A program made the position numbers and the translations under genes. A DNA stretch of 64,000 bases, taken from Ornithinibacillus scapharcae TW25. GTDB lineage: Bacteria > Bacillota > Bacilli > Bacillales > Amphibacillaceae. Where the stretch lies: contig NZ_AEWH01000063.1 of NCBI RefSeq assembly GCF_000190475.1, forward strand, positions 1 through 64,000. Direction: 5' to 3'. The notes below the pieces were generated by a model, which saw only the letters and a list, made by a program, of their open reading frames with translations, was not told the origin of the DNA and did not search any database. This document shows, in pieces, positions 51,946-61,105 of the stretch (positions are counted from its first letter, which is position 1; each line of letters opens with the position of its first letter).

Positions 51946-54138
51946 CTACTGCGTTGCTGAATCAGCTGATCTCGTGACGGTATAGCTGAAGGTATTCGTT
52001 TCATCAGTTGGATCCATGCTTCCAAAACTGTTTCCAGCTTCATCTTTCAGTACTAGATAGAAGGTCGCATTACCACCATTATTTATAATTGTATTCGTTA
52101 CTGTTTCACCAAAATCAATTGTCCAGGTTTGGGTATCAGTACTGTAAGTTACAGAGACCCCCTGCGCTTCAAATTGAGTACGTAAATCATCTGTTCCATA
52201 AGGATTAGCCTCATCTGCATAAACACTAAATTCTGGTAAGCCGGCTATATTGTGATCCACTTCTAATTCGCGTAGATTGTCATCTTGAGCGTCAATAGTT
52301 AGTATGAGGTTTTGTCCCGCTTCAAGTGCTACATCCGTTCCATCAGTTGGGGTAACAGTTGTTAATACAGGAGCGGTTGTATCTGCAGGGGCAGTGCTTC
52401 CTTCTCCTCCTGTATCTGTACCAGGATCTACGCCTGTATCCGTACCAGTTTCTCCTCCTGTATCCATGCCAGACTCTTCACCTGGTACATCATAATCGGC
52501 ATTCGTTTCATTGTTAATATTTTCAATTTTATTCTTCACTGTGTCATAGTTCTTAATCACATCTGCAGCTGTTTTTCCTGTAGGTATTTCAACGTTTGAT
52601 ATTGTACCATCTATTCCTATCGTTAGGTCATTATTATTAGTAACCTTTAAGTTATCGATGGTCGCTTGTCCATTAATCGTTAATGGTGCTGTCGAATTTA
52701 TTTCAAGATTGGTAACTGTACCATTGATTTCAATATTCGATACCCCGGCACCGATAATAAGCTGTGGAATCACGGAATTAGAATCAATTGCAAAATTTGT
52801 CTTATTCATTACTACATTATTTAATGCTGAATCTTTAATGGTAATTTTACCTGTAGTCTGGACTGTACCAGTTGCTGCAGCTGCCACTGCATCTGTAGAG
52901 GTTCCATTAAATATAGTATTACCTGTAACTTCTATTCCTTCTAGAGACAGACTATTTTCTACACTTCCCTCAACAGTTAAATCACCATTTACAGTTACAT
53001 TCTTTATCGTTAGGTAGTCACCTTTTACAATTAATGGTCCGTCAATTGTGACATTATTTCCATCTAGTACTAGATGACCAGCAATTGGACTCTCTGCAGT
53101 CGCAGTGTCCGTTCCAGAACTATTTAGTTCAAGATAGCGTATTTTATAGACAACATCATCTTTATCAGTTGACACATAAACTACCGCATCCTCTAATACT
53201 CCACTATTTGCTGCATTAAAAATTCCTTTCACATTATCTGCTAATTGAAAATCCTTCCCGTTAATGGTCACAGTAGTATCAGTAACTGCCTCTATTTCGG
53301 CTTTACCGTCTGGATTACCGAATAAATTTACATTTATTGCACGGTGAATTAAGGTAGCAGTTTCTGCTCTCGTTGTTGGCGTGTCAGGAGCAAATTTATT
53401 GCCACCAACACCTTGTGTAATACCTAAATTATATAATGTTGCTACATGACCTTTATACCAGGCATCGTCCTTCACATCAGTAAATGGTAAATTAGCATTT
53501 GGATCTGGGGTTAAATTATCAAATGAAGCAACAATCATTTTCGCTAGTTCAGCTCTCGTAATTGGTTCGTTTGGGTTAAATTTGTTTTGATATCCCTCAA
53601 CAACTTCTTTATCCTGTAAAGCCGCCACAGCACCGTAATACCAGCCACCTGTGACATCCTCGAATACAGGATCGCCTGTTGTCTGACTGACATCAAGGTC
53701 TAAAGCACGAGCTAACATCATAGCTACTTCAGCCTTTGTTATATCTTGATTCGGCGCAAACTTTCCACCACCTACACCTTCTACGATACCTTTTTCAGAT
53801 AGTATTTCTGCCGCTTCAGAGTAATAAGCGCCCTTCGTAACATCACTATATTTTGCTGTTGACTCTGCCTCCTGAGCCCCTGCAAGACTAGCACCTGCAC
53901 CAAAAGCCAGAGAGGTAACAAGCATCGTTCCCGCCATTACCTTTACAGTAGCCTTCTTTAAGTTAGGAAATTTTGAATGGATATAATTACGTGCACTTGT
54001 TTCAATATCAGAATTAGGTTGACCTTGATTGTCTCCATTTAATTCCCGGGAAAATTCAACATGATTTATATCTAAATAGAGGACAATTACTAAATCACTA
54101 CCATTTTGTTCAAATCGATGATTTATAAATTGATACAT
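51946..54138 (-). CDS. S-layer-homology protein with leader module
   Basis: A 730-residue surface protein. A charged N-terminal region (about residues 1-65) resembles the start of the LysM/NlpC protein at 27.6 kb. Then a hydrophobic export segment with an Ala-rich cleavage region (LVTSLAFGAGASLAGAQE) follows. Three SLH domains (about 95-265; VTGGWYYGAVAALQDKEVVE is the second) bind secondary wall polymers. The middle is a beta-helix-like repeat region (VTINGKDFQL, TIDNLKVTNNNDL), then a Gly/Thr/Asp-rich linker and an Ig-like end domain. It may be an S-layer or wall-attached structural protein. The ribosome site GAAGTGAG is moderate. Confidence 0.87.
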   Translation of the reverse strand: MYQFINHRFEQNGSDLVIVLYLDINHVEFSRELNGDNQGQPNSDIETSARNYIHSKFPNLKKATVKVMAGTMLVTSLAFGAGASLAGAQEAESTAKYSDVTKGAYYSEAAEILSEKGIVEGVGGGKFAPNQDITKAEVAMMLARALDLDVSQTTGDPVFEDVTGGWYYGAVAALQDKEVVEGYQNKFNPNEPITRAELAKMIVASFDNLTPDPNANLPFTDVKDDAWYKGHVATLYNLGITQGVGGNKFAPDTPTTRAETATLIHRAINVNLFGNPDGKAEIEAVTDTTVTINGKDFQLADNVKGIFNAANSGVLEDAVVYVSTDKDDVVYKIRYLELNSSGTDTATAESPIAGHLVLDGNNVTIDGPLIVKGDYLTIKNVTVNGDLTVEGSVENSLSLEGIEVTGNTIFNGTSTDAVAAAATGTVQTTGKITIKDSALNNVVMNKTNFAIDSNSVIPQLIIGAGVSNIEINGTVTNLEINSTAPLTINGQATIDNLKVTNNNDLTIGIDGTISNVEIPTGKTAADVIKNYDTVKNKIENINNETNADYDVPGEESGMDTGGETGTDTGVDPGTDTGGEGSTAPADTTAPVLTTVTPTDGTDVALEAGQNLILTIDAQDDNLRELEVDHNIAGLPEFSVYADEANPYGTDDLRTQFEAQGVSVTYSTDTQTWTIDFGETVTNTIINNGGNATFYLVLKDEAGNSFGSMDPTDETNTFSYTVTRSADSATQ

Positions 54139-54275
54139 GATTACTCACTTCACTCCCATCTTCGTAGTAAAAAAAGAGATTCAGTAATTAACTTTTACTT
54201 TGGCAAAATATTTATTCACGGAGTGAATTCCCATTGCGAGTATCATAAGTATTACGTATCCCACTCTTAACATGT

Positions 54276-54309
54276 AAAAAGGATTGACCAATAATGGCCA
54301 ATCCTTTTT
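54276..54309 (-). terminator. Terminator of the lipoprotein gene
   Basis: The stem AAAAAGGATTG / CAATCCTTTTT with an inner CCA / TGG helix lies just after the restored stop of the lipoprotein at 54320. Confidence 0.85.
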
Positions 54310-54319
54310 CACAAATACA

Positions 54320-55140
54320 TTATCCTGCATTAACAGCGTTATCTTTCACTTCTTGAGGTACTTCAATGGAATCAACCGTATTGACTCCCTTATACTCTGA
54401 CTTTACTTGTTGTACTACATCTAATGTTTCTCCCTCAACTTTCATAGACATTTCCATATCCAAGTTATACTTTTTAAATTGTATGTCTCGTTATCAACAG
54501 CCATTTCAATTGTTAACTTTTTAATTTCCATATCTTCCATCACTTGTTGAATATCGCCTAATTGTGAGCTTACATCTTCCGGTAAATATTCTTCAAGCAT
54601 CTTTTCAGAGAGCTTTTTAAATCCTTCTCCATCTGCTGTTAGCTTGAATACATATTCATTGTCTACTTCTTCAAACTTAAAGTCTTCTACATATTCTTCC
54701 ATCATTTTTAGTTGTTCCGAAACATCTGGTTGATTAGCTGTTAGCGTATCGATTGGAAATAAAGAGCTATCAGCCTTTATCCATTGCTGACTTAACGATT
54801 CAAAGACATACATCTCTTCATTAACTAAGTAAATCTCTGTATCCATTTCAAATGGGGCTGCTTCCTCCATACCTTCGCCTTCCATTGTCATCGCCATCGT
54901 ACCTTTTTGATGCATCGCAACTGGATCCAAAATTACAGATCCATCCATATCACTTTCGATCTTTAATTTACCTTCACTACCCATCGTGATTTCTTGATTA
55001 AGTACTGTACTTACTTCTGCACTCTCCATCTTGTCAGCTGCTTCTAGCGCTTTCGTATATACTTCTTCTGCAGATTCACTACATGCAACCAATCCAACTG
55101 AAAGCATAACTAAAGCAATTGTCATCAACCATTTCTTCAA
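54320..55140 (-). pseudogene. DUF6612-like lipoprotein, frameshifted near the end
   Basis: A lipoprotein with signal KKWLMTIALVMLSVGLVACS (Cys at about residue 20). The mature domain has repeated amphipathic beta strands (ESAEVSTVLNQEITMGSEG, MAMTMEGEGMEEAAP), as in DUF6612/LppX-LolA-like folds that hold hydrophobic ligands. As read, the protein ends in ITWIWKCL at 54442. One more A in the A5 run (T5 on plus, 54471-54475) restores YNLKKYNLDMEMSMKVEGET and VPQEVKDNAVNAG, stopping at 54320. Ligand and role are unknown. Confidence 0.75.
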
Positions 55141-55306
55141 AATTGTTCATCCCCTTAATTTGATATTTATCTACAGTTTTATATACGACACATAACGAAG
55201 AAAGTTTCAAAACTAATCGTATTATGCATATCTTTCTCATAAATAAGACAAAAGTCATACAATACGGAACACGAATATCATGTCATAACAGGAATATTGA
55301 CCTAAA

Positions 55307-55346
55307 AACAAGGAAAGGAAGCTCCCTCCGAGTTCCTTTCCTTGTT
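55307..55346 (-). terminator. Terminator of the coiled-coil gene
   Basis: A perfect 14-bp stem AACAAGGAAAGGAA / TTCCTTTCCTTGTT with a 12-base loop reaches the stop codon of the small coiled-coil gene. Confidence 0.85.
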
Positions 55347-55621
55347 TATAATGCGTCGTTAATATTCTGATGTGCCTCTTGTGCTTGTTGCCTTACATCA
55401 TGTAATTCTTCAAAAGCTTGTTGGAATTGAGGGTTTTCTAGCGCCTCTCTCCCTGCCTGGTATTGAACATTTCTTAACTCATTTTCCACCTGGTCTAGCA
55501 TAGATTGGGCCTCTTCTACCAACTGTAAATTCTGTCCTTGTGCTTGAATTATGCTTTGCTGTGCATCCTTCAACATCTTACTAGCTTGTTGTAATTTTTC
55601 ATGTAAATTAACATGTGCCAA
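55346..55621 (-). CDS. Small coiled-coil protein, unknown
   Basis: A 91-residue, Gln/Glu-rich, wholly helical protein (HEKLQQASKMLKDAQQSII, QNLQLVEEAQSMLDQVENEL, FEELHDVRQQAQEAHQNIN). Heptad patterns suggest a dimeric or multimeric coil. There is no signal peptide and no Cys. I start at TTG 55621, six bases after GGAGGT. The ATG at 55636 overlaps this site. Similar short proteins occur in Bacillaceae without known role. It is a single-gene unit with its own terminator. Confidence 0.6.
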   Translation of the reverse strand: MAHVNLHEKLQQASKMLKDAQQSIIQAQGQNLQLVEEAQSMLDQVENELRNVQYQAGREALENPQFQQAFEELHDVRQQAQEAHQNINDAL

Positions 55622-55775
55622 AAGACAAACCTCCATCTATCTATATAATGAAACTAATGAAACACCATCCATAGTTTCCAACCAAAGGTGATAAATTATG
55701 CTTAGAAAAAGGAAAACATTTTCATGTTTTTTAAACTCTTCTATACTATAAATAAAAAATCCATCATGGGTCCTT

Positions 55776-56498
55776 TTACTTCGTATCAGGAATAATACAG
55801 CCATCGTCCGTACAAACCGTGCCAGAATTTGCACCGAGCTGTTCAAGTTTCGGTCTTGGTGCTACTTCCTCCCAAACCTGTTGTAAGGCGGATACAAATA
55901 ATTCTGTGGGTTGCGCACCGGAAATCGCATATTTCTCATTTATCACAAAGAAAGGAACTCCTGAAGCACCATACTGGTGTGCTCGCATCTCTTCATCACG
56001 TACGTCATTGGCATATAAATCAGAATTACTTAATACTTCTTTTGTTTTTTCACTATCCACACCTACAGTCGTAGCAATCGATAATAAAATATCATGGTCA
56101 CTTAGTAATTGACCTTCAACAAAATAAGCATGAAGCAGCTTTTCCGTTAGCTGTTTGCCTTTCCCAACGGATTCAGCATATTTGGTCAGTCTATGGGCAT
56201 CAAATGTGTTCGTTGGCTTCATATTTTCAAAATCAAATACTAGACCTACTGTTTGCGCCTGACTTCCAATTCCATCATTAGCTTTTCTGGCTTCTTCCAA
56301 ACTAATTCCATATTTATTCGCTATCGCTTCATGGATAGTTATACCTTGATAAACTTTTGCATTAGGATCTAACTCAAAACTCTTATATTCTACCGCAACT
56401 TGATCACGATATGCGAATTGCTCTAATGCTGCTTCCAATCTACGTTTTCCAATATAACAAAATGGACAAACGAAATCAGACCATACCTCAATCTTCAT
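55776..56498 (-). CDS. DsbA-family oxidoreductase (FrnE-like)
   Basis: A 240-residue cytoplasmic protein of the thioredoxin fold with the DsbA/FrnE active site CPFCYIGKRRLE (residues about 11-14). The cis-Pro loop is ASGVPFFVINEKYAISGAQP. A long helical insert lies between. A second Cys pair near the C-terminus, VCTDDGC (about residues 229-234), is typical of FrnE. It likely acts as a disulphide isomerase in oxidative stress. No signal peptide is present. GGAGGAATG precedes the ATG. Confidence 0.88.
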   Translation of the reverse strand: MKIEVWSDFVCPFCYIGKRRLEAALEQFAYRDQVAVEYKSFELDPNAKVYQGITIHEAIANKYGISLEEARKANDGIGSQAQTVGLVFDFENMKPTNTFDAHRLTKYAESVGKGKQLTEKLLHAYFVEGQLLSDHDILLSIATTVGVDSEKTKEVLSNSDLYANDVRDEEMRAHQYGASGVPFFVINEKYAISGAQPTELFVSALQQVWEEVAPRPKLEQLGANSGTVCTDDGCIIPDTK

Positions 56499-56556
56499 GT
56501 TGACATTCCTCCGAATCTTACTTTGAAATAATCATAATCACCAACGAGTAAAGCCT

Positions 56557-57117
56557 CTACTTTGTTATAAAGTCACCTTTCAATAGAGAATACATGTATA
56601 AATCATCAAATTTACCGTTACCGTACTCATAATGTCTTAATAATCCTTCTCGTTCAAACCCTTGCTTTTCAACTAATTTTATGGAAGCGACATTAGGGGG
56701 TTCTATTAATGCCTGTACTCTTTCCACATTCATCTGTTCAAAACCATATGATAATACCGTTCCCAGTACTTCGCTAGCTATTCCCTGTCCCCAATATTCT
56801 TTTGCTAGCTCATATCCAATATCAATTCTTGCATGTTGACGTTCCCAGTTGAGAAAACCACAACTGCCAATAATTTTGTCTTCATCTTTTAATGAAATTC
56901 CCCATCTTATTCCTGTGTTTTCTCGAAAGATTCTCTTATACCAGGATATTTCATTTAATACTTCTTCTTCCGTGGTAAAGGCTTCAAGACCATAATATTG
57001 CATGACCAATGGGTCAGATAAATACGTTAGCATATTAGTGACATCTGTATTCTCAATTTCCCTTAAACATAAACGTTCCGTTGTTAAAACCGGAAATACC
57101 TTATCTCTATTTTCCAT
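56557..57117 (-). CDS. GNAT N-acetyltransferase (RimJ/RimL-type)
   Basis: A 186-residue acetyltransferase. N-terminal VLTTERLCLREIENTDV and ISWYKRIFRENTGIRWGI are the RimJ/RimL pattern. The acetyl-CoA site is YELAKEYWGQGIASEVLGTVLSYG, then VERVQALIEPPNVASIKLVEKQGFEREG and LRHYEYGNGKFDDLYMYSLL. Substrate may be a ribosomal protein N-terminus or an antibiotic; it is not assigned. I start at ATG 57117 with GGGGAAACGATT. The next gene (Tet(M)-like) lies about 50 bp upstream on the same strand, so they may be co-transcribed. Confidence 0.82.
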   Translation of the reverse strand: MENRDKVFPVLTTERLCLREIENTDVTNMLTYLSDPLVMQYYGLEAFTTEEEVLNEISWYKRIFRENTGIRWGISLKDEDKIIGSCGFLNWERQHARIDIGYELAKEYWGQGIASEVLGTVLSYGFEQMNVERVQALIEPPNVASIKLVEKQGFEREGLLRHYEYGNGKFDDLYMYSLLKGDFITK

Positions 57118-57170
57118 AATCGTTTCCCCAAATCTATTCATGTATTTTGACAGGGACTATCGGCTAATCC

Positions 57171-59126
57171 CTAAGATAATAAGTGCATCATTTTTTCTGC
57201 CTCATCCCACTTCACACTATAGCCTGCTCCCTTTGCACAGAATACAGAAGAGGATGTGTATTCAGGGTCAGCATCTTTGTTATAGCCAATTCTACTGATC
57301 ACTTCATCCTCATTATGGCAGCAATCATATCCTCCAAATACTAAGGTTATACTTCCTTTTCCTTTTGTATAGGAGGCTAAAACCGTACTATACTCCATAA
57401 ACGTTGCAACAGGTGCTTTTCCAATGATAACTGCTTTATCACCTTCTGTCACAGGAGGCTCAAATTTCCCATAAGCTGATTGGACATCGGTTAGCACTCG
57501 CCCCATCTGTTCGATGTCTACTATAATTTTAAAGTGATAATATGGCTCTAAAATAATATTACTTGCTTTCTCAAGTCCTTGACGAAGTGCTCTAAATGTA
57601 GCCTCACGAAAATCTCCTCCGTGAGTGTGTTGATGATGTGCCTTACCTGTCAGTAGTGTGATTTTCACATCGGTAAGACCTGAACCTGTCAACAAACCAT
57701 GATGTTCTTGCTCGAGTATATGTTGCCTTACTAAATTTTGAAGTCCATTGGCTAAATTATCTGTATGGCAGACCGATTCAAACTGGATACCACTATTTCT
57801 TTCCATTGGTTCTATTTTCAAATGTACCTCAGCATAATGCCGTAAAGGTTCAAAATGACCATAACCTATAACACTTGAATGAATTGTTTCCTTGTATATT
57901 ATTTCTGGTTTCTCAAATTCTATCTTTAAATCAAATCTATCCTCTATCACTTGCTTCAGTACTTCAAGTTGAATGGTTCCCATGATGTGAATATGGATTT
58001 GTTGTAGTTTCTCTTCCCATGTTACGGTTAGTGAAGGGTCTTCTGCATCGAGTATTTTAAAATAGGCTAGTGCCTCCTTTACATGAACATGAGGTTCAAA
58101 TACTACCCTTGACCGAAGGGTTGGAATCATTTCGAAAGTAGCTTTATCACTATTTGCACCAACACCATCACCAACAACCGCATTGGATAGACCCGTTACA
58201 GCAAATATTTCTCCAGCAAATACTTCATTTATGACTTCATATTGACTACCATTATATCGTCTAATTTGTGTAATTTTTTCGTGTTCCCTATAATCAGAAC
58301 TACCATATATAACCTGGTCTCTTACTTGTAAGCTACCGCTTTGGGCTTTTATAAAAGTTAATCTGGTACCAGCTTTATCATAACGAATCTTATAGACTTG
58401 TCCGGCGAATTCCTCATTTTTGCTGTAATCTGTTACCGTTAATAAATCAAGCTTTTCCAGAAAGTCATCGACGCCTATCCCGTGTAGGGCAGAGCCTGAT
58501 AAGCAAGGAAACAACTCTGTTTCTTTTACCATAATCTGCATCTTTTTAAGCCATAGGTTATGATTGAATCCATTTTCCATGTAATAATCAAAAAGCTCTT
58601 CATCCTGTTCAGCTATAAATTCTACAACTCTCTCCTCCATCCTTTCAGACAACGAAGTGGTGGACATATCCAGTACTTGCTTTGTAAAGTTTGCCTGAAT
58701 CTCGGCAATAACTTTCTCTACATTTGCACCAGTTCTATCCGTTTTATTAATAAAAATGAATGTAGGCACCTTATGCTTCTGTAATAGTTTCCATACCGTT
58801 TCTGTATGGCCTTCTATTCCTTCCACAGCACTAATCACAATAATCGCAAAATCCATCACTTGAACTGCACGTTCCATTTCCGGTGAAAAATCAACATGCC
58901 CAGGAGTATCTATTAAGTAGTAGGTGGAGTTGTGGTACTGAAAGACACCTTGATCAGCATATACCGTTATTCCCCGCTGCCTCTCAATTTGATGACTATC
59001 TAGAAATGCACTTTGTTTATCAACTCTACCTAGACTTTTAATGGATTTTGTATGAAATAATAGCTGCTCGGAAAAGGTTGTTTTTCCCGCATCAACATGG
59101 GCAAGTATCCCAATTATTTTATTCAT
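57171..59126 (-). CDS. Tet(M)-like ribosome-protection GTPase
   Basis: A 651-residue EF-G-like GTPase of the tetracycline-resistance ribosomal-protection family. G motifs are GILAHVDAGKTTFSEQLL (G1), RGITV (G2), DTPGHVDFSPEMERAV (G3) and FINKTDRTGA (G4). Domains III-V follow, with HIHIMGTIQLEVLKQVIED, GLTDVKITLLTGKAHHQHTHGGDF and LEPYYHFKIIVD, which pair it with Tet(M), Tet(O) and relatives rather than with EF-G. Tet(M) displaces tetracycline from the ribosome. This chromosomal form may be an intrinsic homologue with partial or no activity. The start ATG has no clear strong ribosome site. No leader peptide of Tet(M) type is seen. Confidence 0.87.
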   Translation of the reverse strand: MNKIIGILAHVDAGKTTFSEQLLFHTKSIKSLGRVDKQSAFLDSHQIERQRGITVYADQGVFQYHNSTYYLIDTPGHVDFSPEMERAVQVMDFAIIVISAVEGIEGHTETVWKLLQKHKVPTFIFINKTDRTGANVEKVIAEIQANFTKQVLDMSTTSLSERMEERVVEFIAEQDEELFDYYMENGFNHNLWLKKMQIMVKETELFPCLSGSALHGIGVDDFLEKLDLLTVTDYSKNEEFAGQVYKIRYDKAGTRLTFIKAQSGSLQVRDQVIYGSSDYREHEKITQIRRYNGSQYEVINEVFAGEIFAVTGLSNAVVGDGVGANSDKATFEMIPTLRSRVVFEPHVHVKEALAYFKILDAEDPSLTVTWEEKLQQIHIHIMGTIQLEVLKQVIEDRFDLKIEFEKPEIIYKETIHSSVIGYGHFEPLRHYAEVHLKIEPMERNSGIQFESVCHTDNLANGLQNLVRQHILEQEHHGLLTGSGLTDVKITLLTGKAHHQHTHGGDFREATFRALRQGLEKASNIILEPYYHFKIIVDIEQMGRVLTDVQSAYGKFEPPVTEGDKAVIIGKAPVATFMEYSTVLASYTKGKGSITLVFGGYDCCHNEDEVISRIGYNKDADPEYTSSSVFCAKGAGYSVKWDEAEKMMHLLS

Positions 59127-59200
59127 TTGAAGCTCCTTATTTTTTTCTTACCGTTATTATATCAAATAGCTACTCTATACTTATAGTACAAGAGAAAAAA

Positions 59201-59226
59201 AGAACCTAGGATATTTCCTAAGTTCT
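59201..59226 (-). terminator. Terminator of the flavin operon
   Basis: The stem AGAACCTAGGA / TCCTAAGTTCT (one G-U in the minus transcript) with loop TATT is followed by a run of T on the minus strand. It overlaps the FMN-reductase stop. Confidence 0.85.
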
Positions 59227-59791
59227 AAAATCCATACTCGGCTTCCTTCGCCTTCCGAATCCCCTCATATGCAGTAAATAGAGAAACTAAATCCTCAACA
59301 AGCCTCTCCATTCGAAAAAGAACATCATCATTTGTAATTTCCTTCCGGTAGAAATCCTTCTCCTCAACGAACACATAAGTTTGAACCATAGTGGCTTTCA
59401 TATAGGCTAATATTGGCTTTAGCTGCTGTTCCACCACTAAATAATGTTTAGGTGAACCTGCTGTTACAATCATGCCTACGACCTTATCAACAAATGCTTC
59501 TTCTGGTAGAAGATCAAAGATATTTTTTAACGGTGCAGGGATAGAAGCTTGGAATATTGGCGTTCCGATAAGGACTGCATCAGCCTCCATTATTGTACTA
59601 GCTACATAACCTGTATCCCCTTCATACTCTAGATAATTACGACCATCACTAAAGTGAACGTCATAATCAGCCAAATCAATAAGTTCTACTTCTATATCCG
59701 GATATTTTTCACGAAGTATCGTTAATGCGTGATTCATCGCGGTACGTGTTTTGGACCCCACCATCGAGCCGGATAATCCAACTAGTTTCAT
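59225..59791 (-). CDS. NAD(P)H-dependent FMN reductase
   Basis: A 188-residue flavodoxin-like reductase. The flavin phosphate loop is VGLSGSMVGSKTRTAMNHAL. VELIDLADYDVHFSDGRNYL, ADAVLIGTPIFQASIPAPLKN and IVTAGSPKHYLVVEQQLKP complete the family pattern. It follows the luciferase-like gene by 11 bp, so it probably supplies reduced FMN to that enzyme, as in two-component monooxygenases. TTAGGGGGAAC precedes the ATG. Confidence 0.87.
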   Translation of the reverse strand: MKLVGLSGSMVGSKTRTAMNHALTILREKYPDIEVELIDLADYDVHFSDGRNYLEYEGDTGYVASTIMEADAVLIGTPIFQASIPAPLKNIFDLLPEEAFVDKVVGMIVTAGSPKHYLVVEQQLKPILAYMKATMVQTYVFVEEKDFYRKEITNDDVLFRMERLVEDLVSLFTAYEGIRKAKEAEYGF

Positions 59792-59802
59792 GAATGTTCC
59801 CC

Positions 59803-60861
59803 CTAATTCTTTGCCGTATATTTCTTTATCTCAGGTAGTATTTTGGTACCAATAATATCAATGTTACGTTTTAATTTATCAAAAGTAACCCCACCGAAAT
59901 CCATTTGAGCAATATATCGCTGGTGCCCGAATTGTTCATGTTGATATAGGATTTTCTCAATAATTAATTCAGGACTGCCTACATTCATCACGTCATGAGG
60001 ATGGGCACCTTGTGCAAAATGCTGTTTGGGAAAACCACGGCCATTCGAAAGTTTCATCCCTTCATTAATATAAGGATATACTTCCTTTTGTGCTTCTTGC
60101 GTGGTTTCTGCTGCATAAAAGAAACCTGCTGTTGCAATTGGTAATGTCTCTGGATCATGGCCATTTCGTTTGGCTGCCTCACGGTAAGCAGTGATAGAAT
60201 GTTTAAAACTAGATACAGGGCCACCTAACATTGCAAGAAACATCCCAACTCCAGCATAACCAGCTTTAATTGCACTAGCAGGAGGTCCTCCCACTGCCCT
60301 CCAAATAGGTAGGGAACCGTTCAATGGTCTAGGAAGTATTTTTGCATCACTTAAAGGAGCACGATATTCCCCGCTCCAATTCACAATCTCTTCTTCATTT
60401 ATTTTACATAATAACTCAAACTTTTCTTCGAATAATTCTTCATAATCTCTCAAGCTATATCCCAACAAATCAAAAACTCCAACACGTGAAGCGCGACCAG
60501 CAATTATTTCAGCACGGCCATTTGAAATTAAGTCAATGGTAGCAAAGTCTTCATACACACGAACCGGATCAAGCGTTGATATAATAGTGGATGAACTGGC
60601 AATCTTGATTTTCTCTGTTGCCTGTGCAATTGCTCCCAATACTACCGTGTGTCCCTGAGTTGTAAAATATTCCTGGTGACTTTCCCCAACGCTAAAGAAG
60701 TCTAGCCCAGCTTGTTCAGCCATTTTTGCCAACTCGATTATTTCATTAATCCGTTGTTGCGCTGTAATTCTTTCCCCTGTATGTGGATCTGGAATATGAT
60801 CTCCCAGCGTATAAATGCCAAATTCTAATCCGTTTTTTGGATTCATTCGATAGTTATTCAT
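59803..60861 (-). CDS. Luciferase-like (LLM class) flavin monooxygenase
   Basis: A 352-residue TIM-barrel monooxygenase. Motifs are FGIYTLGDHIPDPHTGERI, AEQAGLDFFSVGESHQEYF, TEKIKIASSSTIISTLDPVR and ISNGRAEIIAGRASRVGVF. With the next gene it forms a likely two-component flavin monooxygenase. Possible substrates include sulfonates, alkanes or aldehydes; none can be chosen here. AGGAGATAAG precedes the ATG. The gap upstream (about 200 bp) likely holds its promoter. Confidence 0.87.
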   Translation of the reverse strand: MNNYRMNPKNGLEFGIYTLGDHIPDPHTGERITAQQRINEIIELAKMAEQAGLDFFSVGESHQEYFTTQGHTVVLGAIAQATEKIKIASSSTIISTLDPVRVYEDFATIDLISNGRAEIIAGRASRVGVFDLLGYSLRDYEELFEEKFELLCKINEEEIVNWSGEYRAPLSDAKILPRPLNGSLPIWRAVGGPPASAIKAGYAGVGMFLAMLGGPVSSFKHSITAYREAAKRNGHDPETLPIATAGFFYAAETTQEAQKEVYPYINEGMKLSNGRGFPKQHFAQGAHPHDVMNVGSPELIIEKILYQHEQFGHQRYIAQMDFGGVTFDKLKRNIDIIGTKILPEIKKYTAKN

Positions 60862-61068
60862 CTTATCTCCTCCGTCCTAAACACGAAAGGTTTAAGTTAA
60901 TTGAGATTTTTTCTCATTTAATAGTACACTATTTTCACACATGTAAGCTAATAAACTGCTTACGAAAGAATAGTTACTACCTAAATATATCCTTTTATTA
61001 TGTTCGTGCTAAAATGATATCGCTACGGTTAGTATCCTCTTCCATCACTATTCTACTAACATAAAAAG

Positions 61069-61100
61069 AAGAGATTAGGCATTTGTGCTCCTAACCCCTT
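61069..61100 (-). terminator. Terminator of the DUF819 gene
   Basis: The stem AAGAGATTAGG / CCTAACCCCTT (G-U pairs in the minus transcript) is followed by T-rich sequence on the minus strand. Confidence 0.8.
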
Positions 61101-61105
61101 CCTAA

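Noticed and set aside
55637-55846. 69-codon frame overlapping the DsbA-like C-terminus
   Set aside because: No ribosome site, overlaps a well-supported gene, and its translation shows no family features.
57171-59126. Mobile tetracycline-resistance element
   Set aside because: No integrase, transposase or terminal repeats flank the gene, and base composition matches the neighbours.
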